Shown here one piece after another: positions 42,656 to 54,600 of a stretch of 64,000 bases of DNA. The stretch is from the NCBI RefSeq assembly GCF_002933275.1, contig NZ_PSSX01000020.1, positions 1 through 64,000 of the forward strand, written 5' to 3'. Under the pieces are notes generated by a model. The model saw only the letters and a list, made by a program, of their open reading frames with translations, ran no database searches and had not been told where the DNA came from. The number at the start of each line of letters is the position of its first letter. Position 1 is the first letter of the stretch. A program made the translations under genes and the position numbers. Origin of the DNA: Marinobacter maroccanus. GTDB lineage: Bacteria; Pseudomonadota; Gammaproteobacteria; Pseudomonadales; Oleiphilaceae.

Positions 42656-44182
42656 TCAGTCTTCGTCGTTATGCAAGTCAATAATACCGTTATCCCCGTC
42701 GGCGCCGCTGGCACCCTCGGATCGCTTTTCGTCGTTCCGCAAGCCGTCGATCCGGCTCAGATACGCTTCATCGATATCACCGGTCACGTAGTTGCCGGTA
42801 AAGACCGAGCACTCCCAACCCTCGACGTCATCGTTCACGTCACTGACGCAGGTTATCAGGTCTTCCAGATCCTGATAGAGCAGCCAGTCGGCGCCGATCA
42901 GTTCCCGGATTTGCTCAACGGTGCGGCCATGGGCAATCAGCTCGCTGGCCGACGGCATATCGATACCGTAAACGTTCGGGTAGCGCACGGGGGGCGCCGC
43001 GGATGCAAAATAAACCTTGCGGGCGCCGGCATCCCTGGCCATCTGGACAATTTCCTTACAGGTGGTGCCACGCACGATGGAATCATCCACCAGCATCACA
43101 TTCTTGCCCCGGAATTCCAGATCGATCGGGTTGAGTTTCTGGCGGACCGATTTCTTGCGCATTTTCTGGCCCGGCATGATAAAGGTCCGACCGATATACC
43201 GGTTCTTGATAAACCCTTCCCGGAATTTCACGCCCAGACGGTGCGCCATCTGCATGGCCGACGTCCGGCTGGTATCAGGAATCGGCATAACCACGTCGAT
43301 ATCGTGATCCGGTGTTTCCCGGAGGACCTTCTCTGCCAGTGTTTCTCCCATACGCAGACGTGCCTTGTAGACCGACACCTTGTCAATAATGGAGTCCGGC
43401 CGGGCAAAATACACGTGCTCGAAAATGCATGGGTAAAGATGGGGCTGCTCTGCGCACTGGCGGGTATAAAGGGTACCATCGGTTTCGATGTAGACCGCCT
43501 CACCTGGCGCAATGTCGCGCACGAGGGTGTAGCCCGCCGCATTCAGGGCAACGCTTTCAGAAGCAATCATGTACTCCTTGCGGCCATTCTCGTCAGTGCG
43601 CTCACCGTAACAGGCCGGCCGGATGCCATTCGGATCCCGGAAGCCCACAATGCCGTAACCGGTAATCATTGCAATAACGGCGTAGGCGCCCCGGCAGCGC
43701 TTGTGAACCGCGCTGACCGCCGCGAAAATCTCGTCCTTGGTCGGGTCCAGCTTGCCCAGCTTCTGCAGCTCATGGGCGAACACATTCAACAGTACTTCCG
43801 AGTCGGAGTTGGTGTTGATGTGCCGCAGATCGGTCCGGAACAGGTCCTTGCTGAGGTCATCAGCGTTGGTCAAATTGCCGTTATGGGCAAGGGTAATACC
43901 GTATGGACTGTTCACATAGAACGGCTGGGCTTCGGCGGAGCTGGAACTGCCCGCTGTCGGATAGCGAACGTGGCCGATGCCTACATTCCCCACCAGTCGC
44001 CGCATGTGCCGGGTGTGGAATACATCCCGCACCAGGCCATTGTCCTTGCGGAGGAAAAACCGCTCATCCTGAAATGTCACAATGCCCGCCGCGTCCTGGC
44101 CCCGGTGCTGAAGTACAGTCAGCGCATCATAGAGCGACTGATTGACGTTGGAAGTACTGACGATGCCGACAATGCCACACAT
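42656..44182 (-). CDS. purF: Amidophosphoribosyltransferase
   Basis: 508 residues. First committed step of purine synthesis: transfers the glutamine amide to PRPP. N-terminal nucleophile C2 after Met removal ([20 protein letters not shown]), the glutaminase domain to about residue 240, then the PRTase domain with the PRPP loop [18 protein letters not shown]. Transcribed from the cvpA side, as in the classic cvpA-purF operon. Confidence 0.97.
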   Translation of the reverse strand: MCGIVGIVSTSNVNQSLYDALTVLQHRGQDAAGIVTFQDERFFLRKDNGLVRDVFHTRHMRRLVGNVGIGHVRYPTAGSSSSAEAQPFYVNSPYGITLAHNGNLTNADDLSKDLFRTDLRHINTNSDSEVLLNVFAHELQKLGKLDPTKDEIFAAVSAVHKRCRGAYAVIAMITGYGIVGFRDPNGIRPACYGERTDENGRKEYMIASESVALNAAGYTLVRDIAPGEAVYIETDGTLYTRQCAEQPHLYPCIFEHVYFARPDSIIDKVSVYKARLRMGETLAEKVLRETPDHDIDVVMPIPDTSRTSAMQMAHRLGVKFREGFIKNRYIGRTFIMPGQKMRKKSVRQKLNPIDLEFRGKNVMLVDDSIVRGTTCKEIVQMARDAGARKVYFASAAPPVRYPNVYGIDMPSASELIAHGRTVEQIRELIGADWLLYQDLEDLITCVSDVNDDVEGWECSVFTGNYVTGDIDEAYLSRIDGLRNDEKRSEGASGADGDNGIIDLHNDED

Positions 44183-44252
44183 GGATAAAGCAATCTCCGA
44201 GTGTTAAAACTGAATGTTACCGGGACGTGGACGCGGGTTCCACGCCTTCCTG

Positions 44253-44786
44253 CTAAGTACCGGATTCCGGTTCCGGCGCGTTTTCCGGCGCAGGTCCCAG
44301 AAAACGAGCAAATTCATCGCCCAGGGTTCGTCTGGACCAGTCTTCCACCACGGCCAGGCGATCAATGATAATCGAGGTTCGCCACCAGGTATCCTGGGCG
44401 AGCGGTGTGTAACGGGTGAAGGCAATGGCAACAATCACCACCACGACACCGCGCAAAAGCCCAAACCCCATGCCAAGCACCCGGTCGGTGGCGGACAGTC
44501 CAGTGGCCCGAATCAGGTGGCCAATCATGTTATTGATGATGGCCCCGACGATGAGGGTTCCAAAGAAGAGTATGGCAAACGCCGCAATGAGCCGAACCAG
44601 GGGCGTTTCAACCGTGCTTTCCAGCAGGGACTGCATCTGGGGATGGAAGGTTCTGGCCAGAATGAACGCCCCCACCCAGGTCACCAGAGACAAGGCTTCC
44701 CGAACAAAGCCCCGCTTCAGACTGATAAGGGTGGAAACTGTAATGAGGGCGATAATGACCCAGTCAATCCAGATCAGCGCTTCCAT
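44253..44786 (-). CDS. cvpA: Colicin V production family membrane protein CvpA
   Basis: 177 residues with four membrane segments (about 5-25, 30-48, 65-85, 100-125) and a hydrophilic C-terminus. The motif WIDWVIIALITVSTLISLKRGF at the N-terminus is typical. Function is indirect: needed for colicin V production and purine-linked envelope phenotypes in E. coli. Located just before purF. Confidence 0.93.
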   Translation of the reverse strand: MEALIWIDWVIIALITVSTLISLKRGFVREALSLVTWVGAFILARTFHPQMQSLLESTVETPLVRLIAAFAILFFGTLIVGAIINNMIGHLIRATGLSATDRVLGMGFGLLRGVVVVIVAIAFTRYTPLAQDTWWRTSIIIDRLAVVEDWSRRTLGDEFARFLGPAPENAPEPESGT

Positions 44787-44877
44787 TGAAAACCCGGTGG
44801 AGAAAAGGAAGCGCGAATTCTATCAGGAAACCCCGGCTCGCCAAACCGCCAGACACACATAAACCGGAACCCGACCG

Positions 44878-45549
44878 CTATTTTTCCCCGGAGGTTACCA
44901 GACTGTTCAGACCAAAGGCATCGTCCAATGCCCTCTTGGCGGATTCGGCTTCAGATTTGGATGCAAAAGGACCGCTGAAAACACGGGTCAGCGTGGTGTC
45001 CCCGCGGACAACTTCCTGCAGATGAGAGCCATAGCCTTTCTCTCGCACCTGATCCCTGAGTCGGCGGGCGTTGTCGGAATTGCCGAAGCTTCCCAGCTGG
45101 ACCACCCAGGCGCCTTCCAGGGAGCGTTCGTATTCAGCGGTTTCCCTGGCCGAACTCTCTGAGACTTGATCCCCAGTTTCGGACGGGGCACTGGCCTGCT
45201 CCTGGGCAGGGGCCGCCGAAGGCTGCTCGCCGTCAGGCGAGTGTGTCACCTCGGAGGTCGCTTCGTCGCCCGGAGATTCCTCAAGTATGCGATATCCCGG
45301 GGAGCCACTGCCATCTTCTGCAACCGGTGGCGCTGCCACACTGCTTTCGCCGGACTCAAGGCCGTAGGATGGGGCGGGCTCCAGTTCGGATTCGGGTGCT
45401 TCCACCTCGGGGAACGGTGGCTCCTCCGGAATCTTGATGGTGGTGGAGGTACGCTCGGAATGGGGCTCATCAAAGAGCATGGGAACAAAGATAACCGCCA
45501 GGGAAACAAGGACCAGCGCCCCGATTATTCTCTGTTTCAGTCCATCCAC
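44878..45549 (-). CDS. SPOR domain protein (DedD-like)
   Basis: 223 residues. One N-terminal membrane segment (about residues 8-24), a low-complexity Pro/Glu/Ser linker, and a C-terminal SPOR domain (about 145-220: WVVQLGSFGNSDNARRLRDQ ... LTRVFSGPFASKSEAESAKR). SPOR domains bind glycan strands stripped of stem peptides at the division septum. In position between folC and cvpA it matches DedD. GTG start with GGGAG upstream. Confidence 0.87.
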   Translation of the reverse strand: MDGLKQRIIGALVLVSLAVIFVPMLFDEPHSERTSTTIKIPEEPPFPEVEAPESELEPAPSYGLESGESSVAAPPVAEDGSGSPGYRILEESPGDEATSEVTHSPDGEQPSAAPAQEQASAPSETGDQVSESSARETAEYERSLEGAWVVQLGSFGNSDNARRLRDQVREKGYGSHLQEVVRGDTTLTRVFSGPFASKSEAESAKRALDDAFGLNSLVTSGEK

Positions 45550-45672
45550 GTTGCTAGGCTCCCAACTGTTGTGACTGCGCCCCGAGAGGCACCTATCCGC
45601 AGATACTAACTGCCCGGGAGCCGGAACTCAAAGTGCTACCCGCCGCCATGGACAAAGTTTAAGGCGGCTACT

Positions 45673-46998
45673 CTAACTCTCTGCCGAATCGTCAGCAAGC
45701 AGAATCTCCCGACCCTCGGCGACCGTGAAGAACGAACCGAAAACGACGACAAGATCATTCGGGGCAGCGGAAGAAAGCGAGGATTTGAGCGCCTCTCCTA
45801 CGGATTCGAACGCCGGAGCATGACCGATACCGGCATCGGCCAGCCTTGCCTGCAACTCATTCCCGGAAAGCCCCCTCGGTACATTCAGGCTGGCCAGGTA
45901 CCAGACATCAACGACCCCGGCCATGGCTTTTCCGACACCTTCGACGTCCTTGTCCGCCAGGGCACCATAAACCGCATGGACCCGCCGGCCAGGGGGTTTC
46001 ACGCTACCCAGCTGTTCAGCCAACCAACCGGCCGCATGGGGATTATGACCGACATCCAGAAAAATATCCGGGGAGGAACCAAGGCGCTCAAATCGGCCGG
46101 GCACGCAAAGGCCTAAAAGCACCTGTTCAATAACGGCAACCGACAGGCCTGGTTCAAGCTGTCGCACTGCTACGACGGCCGCGGCAACGCTCTTAACCGG
46201 CAACGGCCCGGCAGGCAAGCGAATCGGCTGGTTCTGATAATTCAGCACCACTGACGGAAATCCGGACACGGTCTGTGCTTCTGGCATTAACTCATAATCC
46301 CGCCCGAACATAGCCATCTGAACCTTCTGGGCCGCCGACTGCTGGAGCACCGAGCGTGGCGGATCGGCGTCCGCATAGACCGCGGGAATACCCGGCCTGA
46401 GCACCCCCGCTTTCTCAAAACCAATGACTTCCCGATTATCGCCAAGGTAGGCAACGTGGTCGATGTCCACCGATGTCAGTATGGCGAAATCTGCATCCAG
46501 AACATTCACCGCGTCCAGCCGCCCGCCAAGGCCAACTTCCAGGACCCAGTCATCCAGGCTGGCCTCATCAAACGCCACGAAGGCTGCCAGGGTTCCAAAT
46601 TCAAAATAGGTGAGCGAGACATTGCCACGAGCGGCCTCAACCGCCTCAAACGCCTTAACCAGGGCATCGTCGGAAATATCCTCGCCATTCAGGCGCACAC
46701 GCTCGTTATAGCGCTGGAGATGCGGTGAGGTATAGGCTCCGGTTCGGCGGCCGGCGGCACGCAACAGCCGCTCTACAGCCGCCACGGCGCTGCCCTTGCC
46801 ATTGGTACCTGCTACCGTGATGATTCGGGCGCCCGGCTTTCGGCGGAACAACCGGCGCAAAACCACGAGCACCCTATCCAGGCCCAGATCGATCTCTGTG
46901 GGATGAATAGCTTCGAGGTAGGCAAGCCACTGATCGACAGTGGCACCAACCCCCGGCGAGGCCGGAGGCTGATCTGGACGGTTACTCGGCGGGGGCAT
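45673..46998 (-). CDS. folC: Bifunctional dihydrofolate/folylpolyglutamate synthase
   Basis: 441 residues of the Mur ligase-like fold. Adds glutamate tails to folates and makes dihydrofolate from dihydropteroate. ATP loop [20 protein letters not shown] (about residues 60-79), then [20 protein letters not shown] and [17 protein letters not shown] in the C-terminal domain. The start overlaps the accD stop by 17 nt, the common accD-folC-SPOR order. Confidence 0.95.
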   Translation of the reverse strand: MPPPSNRPDQPPASPGVGATVDQWLAYLEAIHPTEIDLGLDRVLVVLRRLFRRKPGARIITVAGTNGKGSAVAAVERLLRAAGRRTGAYTSPHLQRYNERVRLNGEDISDDALVKAFEAVEAARGNVSLTYFEFGTLAAFVAFDEASLDDWVLEVGLGGRLDAVNVLDADFAILTSVDIDHVAYLGDNREVIGFEKAGVLRPGIPAVYADADPPRSVLQQSAAQKVQMAMFGRDYELMPEAQTVSGFPSVVLNYQNQPIRLPAGPLPVKSVAAAVVAVRQLEPGLSVAVIEQVLLGLCVPGRFERLGSSPDIFLDVGHNPHAAGWLAEQLGSVKPPGRRVHAVYGALADKDVEGVGKAMAGVVDVWYLASLNVPRGLSGNELQARLADAGIGHAPAFESVGEALKSSLSSAAPNDLVVVFGSFFTVAEGREILLADDSAES

Positions 46999-47908
46999 CG
47001 GTTTCAGGCTTTTCCGTCACTTCAAACTCGATGGGCTCTTCGGTTCCGGGACGCTCCTGGCCGGTGAACTTGGCCAGCACGTGGGCAATGCGCTCACGCA
47101 GCTGGTGACGGTGGAGAATCATGTCGATGGCGCCATGCTCCAGCAGGAACTCGCTGCGCTGGAATCCTTCGGGAAGCTTTTCACGAACCGTCTGTTCGAT
47201 AACCCGCGGGCCGGCGAACCCAATCAATGCATTCGGCTCGGCAATGTTGAGATCGCCCAGCATGGCCAGGCTGGCAGAAACACCACCAAACACAGGGTCT
47301 GTCATTACCGAAATGTAGGGAATCCCCTCAAGCTTCATCCGCTCAAGCACTGCGGCCGTTTTCGACATCTGCATCAGCGACAGGATCGCTTCCTGCATCC
47401 GGGCACCGCCACTGGCAGAGAAACACACCAGGGGAATTCGCTCCTTGAGGGCAACATTGGCTGCCTGGACGAACTTTTCGCCGACTACCTGGCCCATGGA
47501 GCCGCCCAGGAAGCCAAATTCAAAGGAACATGCAACCAGAGGCACACCCAGCGTCGTGCCTTTCATAGCCACCAGTGCGTCTTTCTCACCAGTGCCTTTC
47601 TGGGCCTGGGACAGACGATCCTTGTAGCGTTTACTGTCTTTGAACTTAAGGCGATCCCAGGGCTCAAGCTCGGCGGCAATCTCTTCCCGCCCATCCGGAT
47701 CAAGGAAAACATCCAGACGACGGCGGGCCGCGACCCTCAGGTGATGGTTGCATTTGGGGCAAACATCCAGGTTTTTCTCAAGTTCCGGCTTGTAGAGAAA
47801 GGCGCCACACTTGGGGCACTTCTTCCATAACCCCTCTGGCACTCCAGTTCTCTGCTTGGATTCCGAGCGAATCTTGCTCGGCATGATCTTGTCCAGCCAG
47901 TTACTCAT
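46982..47908 (-). CDS. accD: Acetyl-CoA carboxylase carboxyltransferase subunit beta
   Basis: 308 residues. With AccA it transfers the carboxyl group from biotin to acetyl-CoA, giving malonyl-CoA. An N-terminal zinc ribbon has four cysteines ([20 protein letters not shown] region, i.e. CPKC and CPKC), followed by the crotonase-like domain with GASMQ-type block [19 protein letters not shown] and [18 protein letters not shown]. Precedes folC with an overlap. Confidence 0.96.
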   Translation of the reverse strand: MSNWLDKIMPSKIRSESKQRTGVPEGLWKKCPKCGAFLYKPELEKNLDVCPKCNHHLRVAARRRLDVFLDPDGREEIAAELEPWDRLKFKDSKRYKDRLSQAQKGTGEKDALVAMKGTTLGVPLVACSFEFGFLGGSMGQVVGEKFVQAANVALKERIPLVCFSASGGARMQEAILSLMQMSKTAAVLERMKLEGIPYISVMTDPVFGGVSASLAMLGDLNIAEPNALIGFAGPRVIEQTVREKLPEGFQRSEFLLEHGAIDMILHRHQLRERIAHVLAKFTGQERPGTEEPIEFEVTEKPETDAPAE

Positions 47909-47954
47909 GGTCTCATCCTGTCCTTTGACGCCTGTTTGCCCTCCTCCCCTTCAA

Positions 47955-48767
47955 TCAGGAGGCGAGACTGTCCAGTGCTTCACGCATCGGGTGGAGCAGA
48001 TCCGTCAATGCCCGTTTAAGCTGGTCGGTATCTGCCTGATTTCTGGCTATTGTATCGACCAGGACGCTGCCAACAATTACACCATCGGATACCCGACCAA
48101 CCGCTGCGGCCGTTTCCGCATCACGGATACCGAAGCCGACACCAACGGGAAGTGCAGTCAGTTCGTGAATATGACCCACCTTGGCGGCAACTTCGTCCAC
48201 GTTAATGGAAGCGGATCCTGTCACACCCTTGATAGAAACATAGTACACATAACCGGATGAGTGCTCACTGATTGCCCGGATCCGGTCATCGGTGGTCGTT
48301 GGCGACAGCAGGAAAATGGCGTCGAGATCTCGCTGGGTGAACAGCGGAGCGACCTCGTCGGCCTCTTCCGGCGGCAGGTCCACGGTCAGGATGCCGTCCA
48401 CACCAGCGTCCTTGGCGGCGTCTGCAAAGCGCTCGTAGCCCATGGCCTCCATCGGATTCAGGTAGCCCATCAACACCACAGGAGTCTGGTCATCTGACTT
48501 CCGGAACTCCTTCACCATGGCAATTACCTGCCGCAGCGAGGTGCCATGCACCAGTGCCCGCTCGCAGGCCAACTGGATAACAGGACCATCTGCCATCGGA
48601 TCAGAGAACGGTACACCCAGCTCAATAATGTCGGCGCCGGCTTTCACAAGCGTATGCATCAGATCTACCGTGACATCGGGATGGGGGTCACCGGCGGTTA
48701 TGTAGGGAATAAGTGCCTTTCGACCTTGTCCTTTCAGGGCCTTGAGGACCCCTTCAATTCGGCTCAT
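47955..48767 (-). CDS. trpA: Tryptophan synthase alpha subunit
   Basis: 270 residues. Cleaves indole-3-glycerol phosphate to indole, which tunnels to TrpB. TIM-barrel motifs: [35 protein letters not shown] (the catalytic Glu and Asp lie here) and [25 protein letters not shown]. The ATG at 48767 gives the canonical start [14 protein letters not shown] and is 19 nt after trpB; an upstream frame extension overlaps trpB. Confidence 0.96.
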   Translation of the reverse strand: MSRIEGVLKALKGQGRKALIPYITAGDPHPDVTVDLMHTLVKAGADIIELGVPFSDPMADGPVIQLACERALVHGTSLRQVIAMVKEFRKSDDQTPVVLMGYLNPMEAMGYERFADAAKDAGVDGILTVDLPPEEADEVAPLFTQRDLDAIFLLSPTTTDDRIRAISEHSSGYVYYVSIKGVTGSASINVDEVAAKVGHIHELTALPVGVGFGIRDAETAAAVGRVSDGVIVGSVLVDTIARNQADTDQLKRALTDLLHPMREALDSLAS

Positions 48768-48786
48768 GCCTGCTCCTGTTAATTCT

Positions 48787-50007
48787 TCAGATCTCGATGC
48801 CTTCAAGCTTGGCAACCGTGTTGATGTCCTTGTCGCCACGCCCGGAAACGTTGATAACGACGGTCTGGTCTTTATCCATGGTCGCCGCCAATTTGATGGC
48901 ATAGGCAACTGCGTGAGCGGTTTCCAGAGCAGGCATGATGCCCTCAACCCGGGTCAGCTTCCGGAATCCTTCCATAGCTTCGTCATCCGTCACGGAAACG
49001 TAGTGCGCTCTGCCAATATCCTTCAACCAGCTGTGCTCGGGTCCGACACCCGGGTAGTCAAGGCCGGCACTGACCGAATGGGTGCCTGCGATCTGGCCAT
49101 TCTCGTCTTCCATCAGGTAGGTTCGGTTGCCGTGGAGAACCCCCGGGCGGCCGGCACAAAGCGGCGCTGCGTGCTTGCCAGTTTCAATACCCAGGCCTCC
49201 GGCTTCTACCCCGTAGAGCTCTACCGACTCATCAGCCAGGAACGGGTAGAACATCCCGATGGCGTTGGAGCCGCCACCGACACAGGCCACCAGAGCATCC
49301 GGCAATTTTCCGGTTTTCTCGAGGGCCTGACGGCGTGTTTCACGGCCGATCACTGACTGGAAATCCCTTACCAACAGCGGGTACGGGTGTGGTCCAGCAA
49401 CGGTACCGATGATGTAGAAGGTGTCGTCCACATTCGCCACCCAGTCACGCATAGCGTCGTTCATGGCATCTTTCAGGGTCTTGGTACCGCCCTGGACAGA
49501 ATGCACCGTTGCACCGAGGAGCTTCATGCGGAACACGTTCAGAGACTGGCGCTGAACATCTTCAGCCCCCATAAACACATGGCACTCAAGCCCCAAACGG
49601 GCGCAGACCGTGGCGGTGGCAACACCGTGCTGGCCGGCACCGGTTTCGGCAATAATCCGCTTCTTGCCGAGGAAACTGGCAAGCAGGGCCTGCCCGATGG
49701 TGTTGTTTACCTTGTGGGCCCCGGTATGACAAAGATCCTCACGCTTCAACCAGATCTGGGCTCCTCCGGTCTCGCGGGTGAGGCGCTCGGCGAAATACAA
49801 AGGCGTCGGCCGGCCCACATAGTCGGCCAGCTCCTTATCAAACCGCGCCTGGAATTCCGGATCTTTCTTCAGACGGGCGTATTCTTTCTCGAGCGTCATC
49901 AGGGAATCCATCAGAGTCTCGGAAACAAACCGCCCGCCAAAGGCCCCGAAGTGACCCCGCGCGTCCGGCAGTGCGCTCAGCATTTCTTCAGTCAGTTTTA
50001 CAGACAC
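48787..50007 (-). CDS. trpB: Tryptophan synthase beta subunit
   Basis: 406 residues. PLP enzyme joining indole and serine. The PLP lysine is in [20 protein letters not shown] and the phosphate-binding glycine-rich loop is [27 protein letters not shown] marks the N-terminus. I place the start at GTG 50007 (AGAGG upstream, protein [18 protein letters not shown]); longer frame readings run into trpF. The start overlaps the end of trpF by 20 nt. Confidence 0.95.
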   Translation of the reverse strand: MSVKLTEEMLSALPDARGHFGAFGGRFVSETLMDSLMTLEKEYARLKKDPEFQARFDKELADYVGRPTPLYFAERLTRETGGAQIWLKREDLCHTGAHKVNNTIGQALLASFLGKKRIIAETGAGQHGVATATVCARLGLECHVFMGAEDVQRQSLNVFRMKLLGATVHSVQGGTKTLKDAMNDAMRDWVANVDDTFYIIGTVAGPHPYPLLVRDFQSVIGRETRRQALEKTGKLPDALVACVGGGSNAIGMFYPFLADESVELYGVEAGGLGIETGKHAAPLCAGRPGVLHGNRTYLMEDENGQIAGTHSVSAGLDYPGVGPEHSWLKDIGRAHYVSVTDDEAMEGFRKLTRVEGIMPALETAHAVAYAIKLAATMDKDQTVVINVSGRGDKDINTVAKLEGIEI

Positions 50008-50617
50008 GGTGAACCTCTTTAATGAAATGAGAAATTTTCTGGATGTCCTTGATGCCTTTGTCCTGTTCAACACCGCCACTGACATCCACAGCCCAGGGTT
50101 TCACCTGCTTGACAGCGGCAAATACGTTATCAGATGACAACCCACCGGCCAATATAATCGGGAGCGGTCGATGGTCGGGGATCAGATCCCAGTTGAACGA
50201 CTTCCCGGTACCGCCATACCGGTCCGGATCCCAGGCGTCTACCAACAGGCCGGATGCATTCCGGAACTCGTCAAAGGCGGCTTCTATCTGTCCCGCCTCC
50301 CGAACCCGAATGGCCTTGATCCAGCGTCGCCCGAAACCGGCACAAAAACCGGCATCTTCGTCGCCGTGAAACTGCAGCAAGTCCAGCGGCACCTGATCCA
50401 GAACCGTCTCAACATCCTGCTGGCTGGGGTTAACAAATAGACCGACGACCGAAACAAACGCAGGAACGCGTTTCGCCAGCTCCACCGCCTGTTGTACAGA
50501 CACCGAACGGGGACTGGGTTCATAGAACACGAGGCCCAGTGCGTCCGCACCGGATTGAACAGCGCCATCAATATCTTCGGGACGAGTGAGGCCGCAAATC
50601 TTGACCCTTACGCTCAT
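49988..50617 (-). CDS. trpF: Phosphoribosylanthranilate isomerase
   Basis: 209 residues. Amadori rearrangement of phosphoribosylanthranilate in tryptophan synthesis. Barrel motifs: [45 protein letters not shown] and [15 protein letters not shown]. The catalytic Cys is in KICGLT and the Asp in DVSGGVE. ATG at 50617 shares 4 nt with the truA stop, and its end overlaps trpB. No trpE, trpG, trpD or trpC is in the window. Confidence 0.95.
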   Translation of the reverse strand: MSVRVKICGLTRPEDIDGAVQSGADALGLVFYEPSPRSVSVQQAVELAKRVPAFVSVVGLFVNPSQQDVETVLDQVPLDLLQFHGDEDAGFCAGFGRRWIKAIRVREAGQIEAAFDEFRNASGLLVDAWDPDRYGGTGKSFNWDLIPDHRPLPIILAGGLSSDNVFAAVKQVKPWAVDVSGGVEQDKGIKDIQKISHFIKEVHRVCKTD

Positions 50618-51522
50618 TGGCTCGGAACCCGCTGTTTGACATGAATGTGTGTGGGTGTGACCGGACGGTTTTCGGTCCTGCTGAACCATGGCCGCAGAAA
50701 ACCCGGACCACATTCGGCGGCCGGTACCCCGAGCTCGTCAGGATAGCCCACGTCGACCAGGTAAAGACCATACGGAGGTGCGGTTACACCTGCAGCTCTT
50801 CGATCCCGGGCCACCAGTATCTCATGAATCCAGTCCGGTCGCTGCTTTCCCGAACCAACCGCCATCAGGGCACCGGCAATATTCCGGACCATGTGATGCA
50901 AAAACGCGTTGGCCTGCACGTCTATTACGACAAAGTCCCGCTTCCGGGTTACCGATATCCGCTCAAGAAACCGAATGGGTGTTCGGGATTGGCAGCCGGC
51001 GGCCCGAAAGGAGGAAAAATCATGCTCTCCGGCCAGCGCCTGCGCCGCATCATGCATGCGTTCCGCATCCAGCGGCCGGAAAGTCCAGCTTACCTGACCT
51101 CTTTGAATACCGGGACGCACGGGGTGGTTATAGATGATGTAGCGGTAGCGCCGGTAGGTAGCTGAAAATCGCGCGTGGAAATCGCCGACGCCATTCCCGG
51201 CCCAATGCACGGAAATATCTTCGGGTAACGCTGTATTGATACCCATAACCCAGGATCGGAGATTGCGCACTGAGGGGGTGTCAAAATGGGCAATCTGATA
51301 ACTGGCATGAACGCCGGCATCGGTTCGCCCGGCACACACCAGATCAACCGGATGATCCGCAACCTTTGCGACAGCCTGGGTAAGTTCTGCTTCCACCGAA
51401 CGGACGCCGGACTTCTGCAACTGCCAACCATGAAAACCGCGCCCGTCATACTCAAACGCGAGCGCGACACGCCCTGCCCCGATGGCGTTATCCGTAGTCA
51501 GTTGCTGGGTTTCGAGAAACAA
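50614..51522 (-). CDS. truA: tRNA pseudouridine synthase TruA
   Basis: 302 residues. Makes pseudouridine at positions 38-40 of tRNA anticodon arms. The catalytic aspartate is in [15 protein letters not shown]; other motifs are [30 protein letters not shown] and [19 protein letters not shown]. The annotated start is a TTG without a good ribosome-binding site, so the first 20 residues are uncertain. Followed by trpF with 4-nt overlap. Confidence 0.94.
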   Translation of the reverse strand: MFLETQQLTTDNAIGAGRVALAFEYDGRGFHGWQLQKSGVRSVEAELTQAVAKVADHPVDLVCAGRTDAGVHASYQIAHFDTPSVRNLRSWVMGINTALPEDISVHWAGNGVGDFHARFSATYRRYRYIIYNHPVRPGIQRGQVSWTFRPLDAERMHDAAQALAGEHDFSSFRAAGCQSRTPIRFLERISVTRKRDFVVIDVQANAFLHHMVRNIAGALMAVGSGKQRPDWIHEILVARDRRAAGVTAPPYGLYLVDVGYPDELGVPAAECGPGFLRPWFSRTENRPVTPTHIHVKQRVPSQ

Positions 51523-51549
51523 GTGAGAATCCGGAAAGAGTGTTACTGT

Positions 51550-51600
51550 AAAAACAAAGCGCCGGCTTGTTGCCGGGAATTAACCCGGCAGCCGGCGCTT
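51550..51600 (-). terminator. Long two-part hairpin, terminator of fimV
   Basis: AAGCGCCGGC (51557-51566) pairs with GCCGGCGCTT (51591-51600), and inside it TGCCGGG (51571-51577) pairs with CCCGGCA (51584-51590). On the minus strand it ends in CTTTGTTTTTAC. Located 28 nt after the fimV stop, before truA. Confidence 0.85.
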
Positions 51601-51628
51601 GCTGCCTGTCAGAGCCGATTATAACGGA

Positions 51629-54600
51629 TCAGGACAGATTTTTAAGGAGGTCCTGCGCCTCGGATTTCTGATCGTCGTTTCCTTCCAGTGCGACTTCTTC
51701 TAGGATATCGCGGGCTCCGTCCGCATCACCCATCTCGATATAAGCCCGCGCAAGATCAAGCTTGGTGGCAGCTTCATCGGTTCCTGCGAGGAAGTCGAAG
51801 TCGTCTTCATCACCCAGTTCGCTTTCTTCGATATCAGCGACCTGTGACTTACCTGATCCATCGGGAACCTCATCAGAAGCCACTGGCAGATCCAGATCCT
51901 CTTCGGGCGCCTCCTCTTCACTGACCGGCGCTTCGGGCTCTTCCAGTTCTTCGACAATGCCCTGCTGCTCGAGCTCCTCGGCACCCTCGACAGTTTGCTC
52001 GGGATCAGCCTCTTCCGCATCGCCCTCACCAAGCGTGTCTTCAAGGCCAAGCTCATCGTCAAGAGACGCTTCTTCGGTCTCATCAGGATTCGCTGAATCG
52101 GCTGTGTCGGAAAACTCTTCCATAAGAGCCAGATCTTCATCAGAGACATCAAGCTCCAGGTCGTCCAGCGAGGATTCTTCAATCTCGCTGCCACCCAGCT
52201 CATCTTCTTCGCCGGCTACCTTGTCCAGTTCAGCATCGAGCTCATCCAGGAAGGATTCATCCAGAGAATCGATGTCGGCATCGGCGTCCGTTTCTGAAAG
52301 CTCTTCCGATGACGTTTCCGGTTCGGCCTTTGACTGCTCGTCATTCAGATCATCTTCAGCAAGATCAGCCTCTTCCAGGTCAAGGCTCAGGTCGTCTTCG
52401 GATTCATCAACTCCAGGCTCTGCACGAGTCAATTCGTCAGAGTCCTGCTCGAACTCGGACGACAGGTCCCAGTCACCGGACTCTTCCAGTTCCGAGGCGT
52501 CTTCGGTCGAGGACTTTTCTTCATCAGATTCCAGTTCAAGGCCCGACAGATCATATTCGATCATGTCGTCCCGACTTTCTTCCTTATCGTCCTCAGCCTC
52601 TTCACCGTCGGAAGACTTGGCGGCTTCCTGTTCTTCAAGCTCGTCAAGCTCGAAATCGGACAGGTCGGTCTCTGACAGATCCGTGTCAAAATCTCCGAAC
52701 TCATTCTCAGCAGGCTCTTCCTGCTCCGAATCGAACTGATCGGCCAGAAGCTCATCGGATTCCGGCTTATCCTGCTGTTCAGCCGGCGCCTCTCCAACGT
52801 CTTCGGAATCGTAGGAAGTTGCAAAGGAGTCTGAACGCAACTGCGATTCGAGATCATCGATGCTGGGCATCGACTCTGCCTCTTCCAACCTTGCGCGCAG
52901 CTCATTGGCTGATGTCAGTGCCTCTTCGTCTTCCAGAGCCTCGATTTCACCAAACTGCTTCTCGAAGGAGTCGCGATCCTGGGTGTCCGCGTAGACACCC
53001 AGTAGCTTCAGGCGCAGATCAGTCCGACTGGGCTCCCGGGAGATTGCCGTTTCCAGTGTTTGTGCGGCCTGATCATGCTGGCCATAGGCAATATAGGAAT
53101 CTGCCTCTGCCAAAGCGTCGCCTGCAACCGATTCCTGATCTTCCTCGTCAAGGCTCAAATCAAACGAGTCTGTTCCTTCGTCGGCTTCACTGTTGAGCTG
53201 CTCATAGAACGCCTTTTCCCGATTGGCATTGCGACGTGCCAGCAGCAGAAGCAACAACAGAAGAACAATCAGGCCACCACCGAGGGCAATCTGATACATC
53301 GGATTACCGGTAATGGCATCAATGACGTTACCCGGAAAACCCTTGTCCGCTGCCGGTGCCTGGGGTGTCGGCTTGGGAGCCGGCTCCTCTGCCTGACCCG
53401 GTTCTGAGGCGGCTGGCGCTGCTGCAGCCGTTTCCTCAACAGGTTCGACAGCGTCCGAACCCGCTGGCTCTTCCTCAGCGGCCATGCCTGTTTGCTCTGG
53501 CGCCTCACCGGCGTCACCAACAACCTGATCATCGGCTGTACCATCAGGCTCGGCCATTCCCTCAGTGTCATCGACCATGGCCTCAGATTCGGCCATATCC
53601 GTTGATCCTGCTGAACCAGAAGTCTCTTCTGTCTCCCCGTCCGCCATATCCGCATCAATGGCTACGGGCGTTTCACCTTCAGCAGCTTCGTCCGTTGCTG
53701 CATCGGCGGCTTCGCCTTCAACGGGCGCAGTCTGTTCTGTCGGCTCCGCACCGGTTGCCTGCTGCATTTCTGCAAGCTGAGTGTTTTTCAGCTCAAGCAG
53801 ACGCTGCAGGGTCTGCACCTGGTCCTGAAGATCATCAACGCGACTGTTCAGCTCCTCGTTTTCGCGACGAGCGCTCTCAAGCTCTTCCATGGCCACCGCC
53901 GTGCCGGCATCAACGCCGCCTGGCAACTCGCTGTCACCACCTGCAGAGCCACTTTCACTGGACTCAGTACCGGTTTCATCGGAGACCACCAGTTTCAGTT
54001 CATCGCCACCGGAAGCGGCCTCCTGCTGGGTCGCAGGTTCGGGCTGCCGCTCAGCGGTTGCATCCACAATGCGCTGGGGGGCCTGGAATTCCTGATTCTG
54101 CTGGGCAACCAAACGGGTAGCCTCGGCACGGGTCCGACTCTGGATCTGATCGAGAGAAGGGGCACGCAAAACTTCGCCACGTTTCAGGCGATTGATGTTG
54201 TTACCAATGAAGGCATTCGGATTCAGGTCCTGGATTGCCAGCATGACCTGCTGCATGGAAACGCTGCTGTCAGGGCGCATCCGGGATGCAATGGTCCACA
54301 GTGTGTCTGAAGCGCCCGTCGGCCCGAAGGTATCGGCCTGATATCCGGTGCCAAGGGACCGCTCAGCCTGAGCCTGGCGGCGCACGGACTCGGCACTGCG
54401 AGTGGTAGTCGGTTGACTGGTTGTCTGAGTCGTAGAAACGGTTGGAGTACTGACTTGCTCCTGTACGCCGGACTCTTCCGCGTAAACGGGCGGGTCGACG
54501 AGCACGGCGTATTCCCGCATCAACCGGCCGCTTGGCCAGGTCAACTCGAGCAGGAAGTTAAGGTAAGGCTCCCTGAGTGGTTCACGGGAAGAGACATTGA

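Noticed and set aside
42671..44188. A 505-codon plus-strand frame opposite purF
   Set aside because: Mirrors purF almost exactly, no family resemblance, no ribosome-binding site of note.
51762..52739. A Ser-rich 325-codon plus-strand frame opposite fimV
   Set aside because: The Ser runs are simply the complement of the Glu/Asp-rich repeats of FimV.
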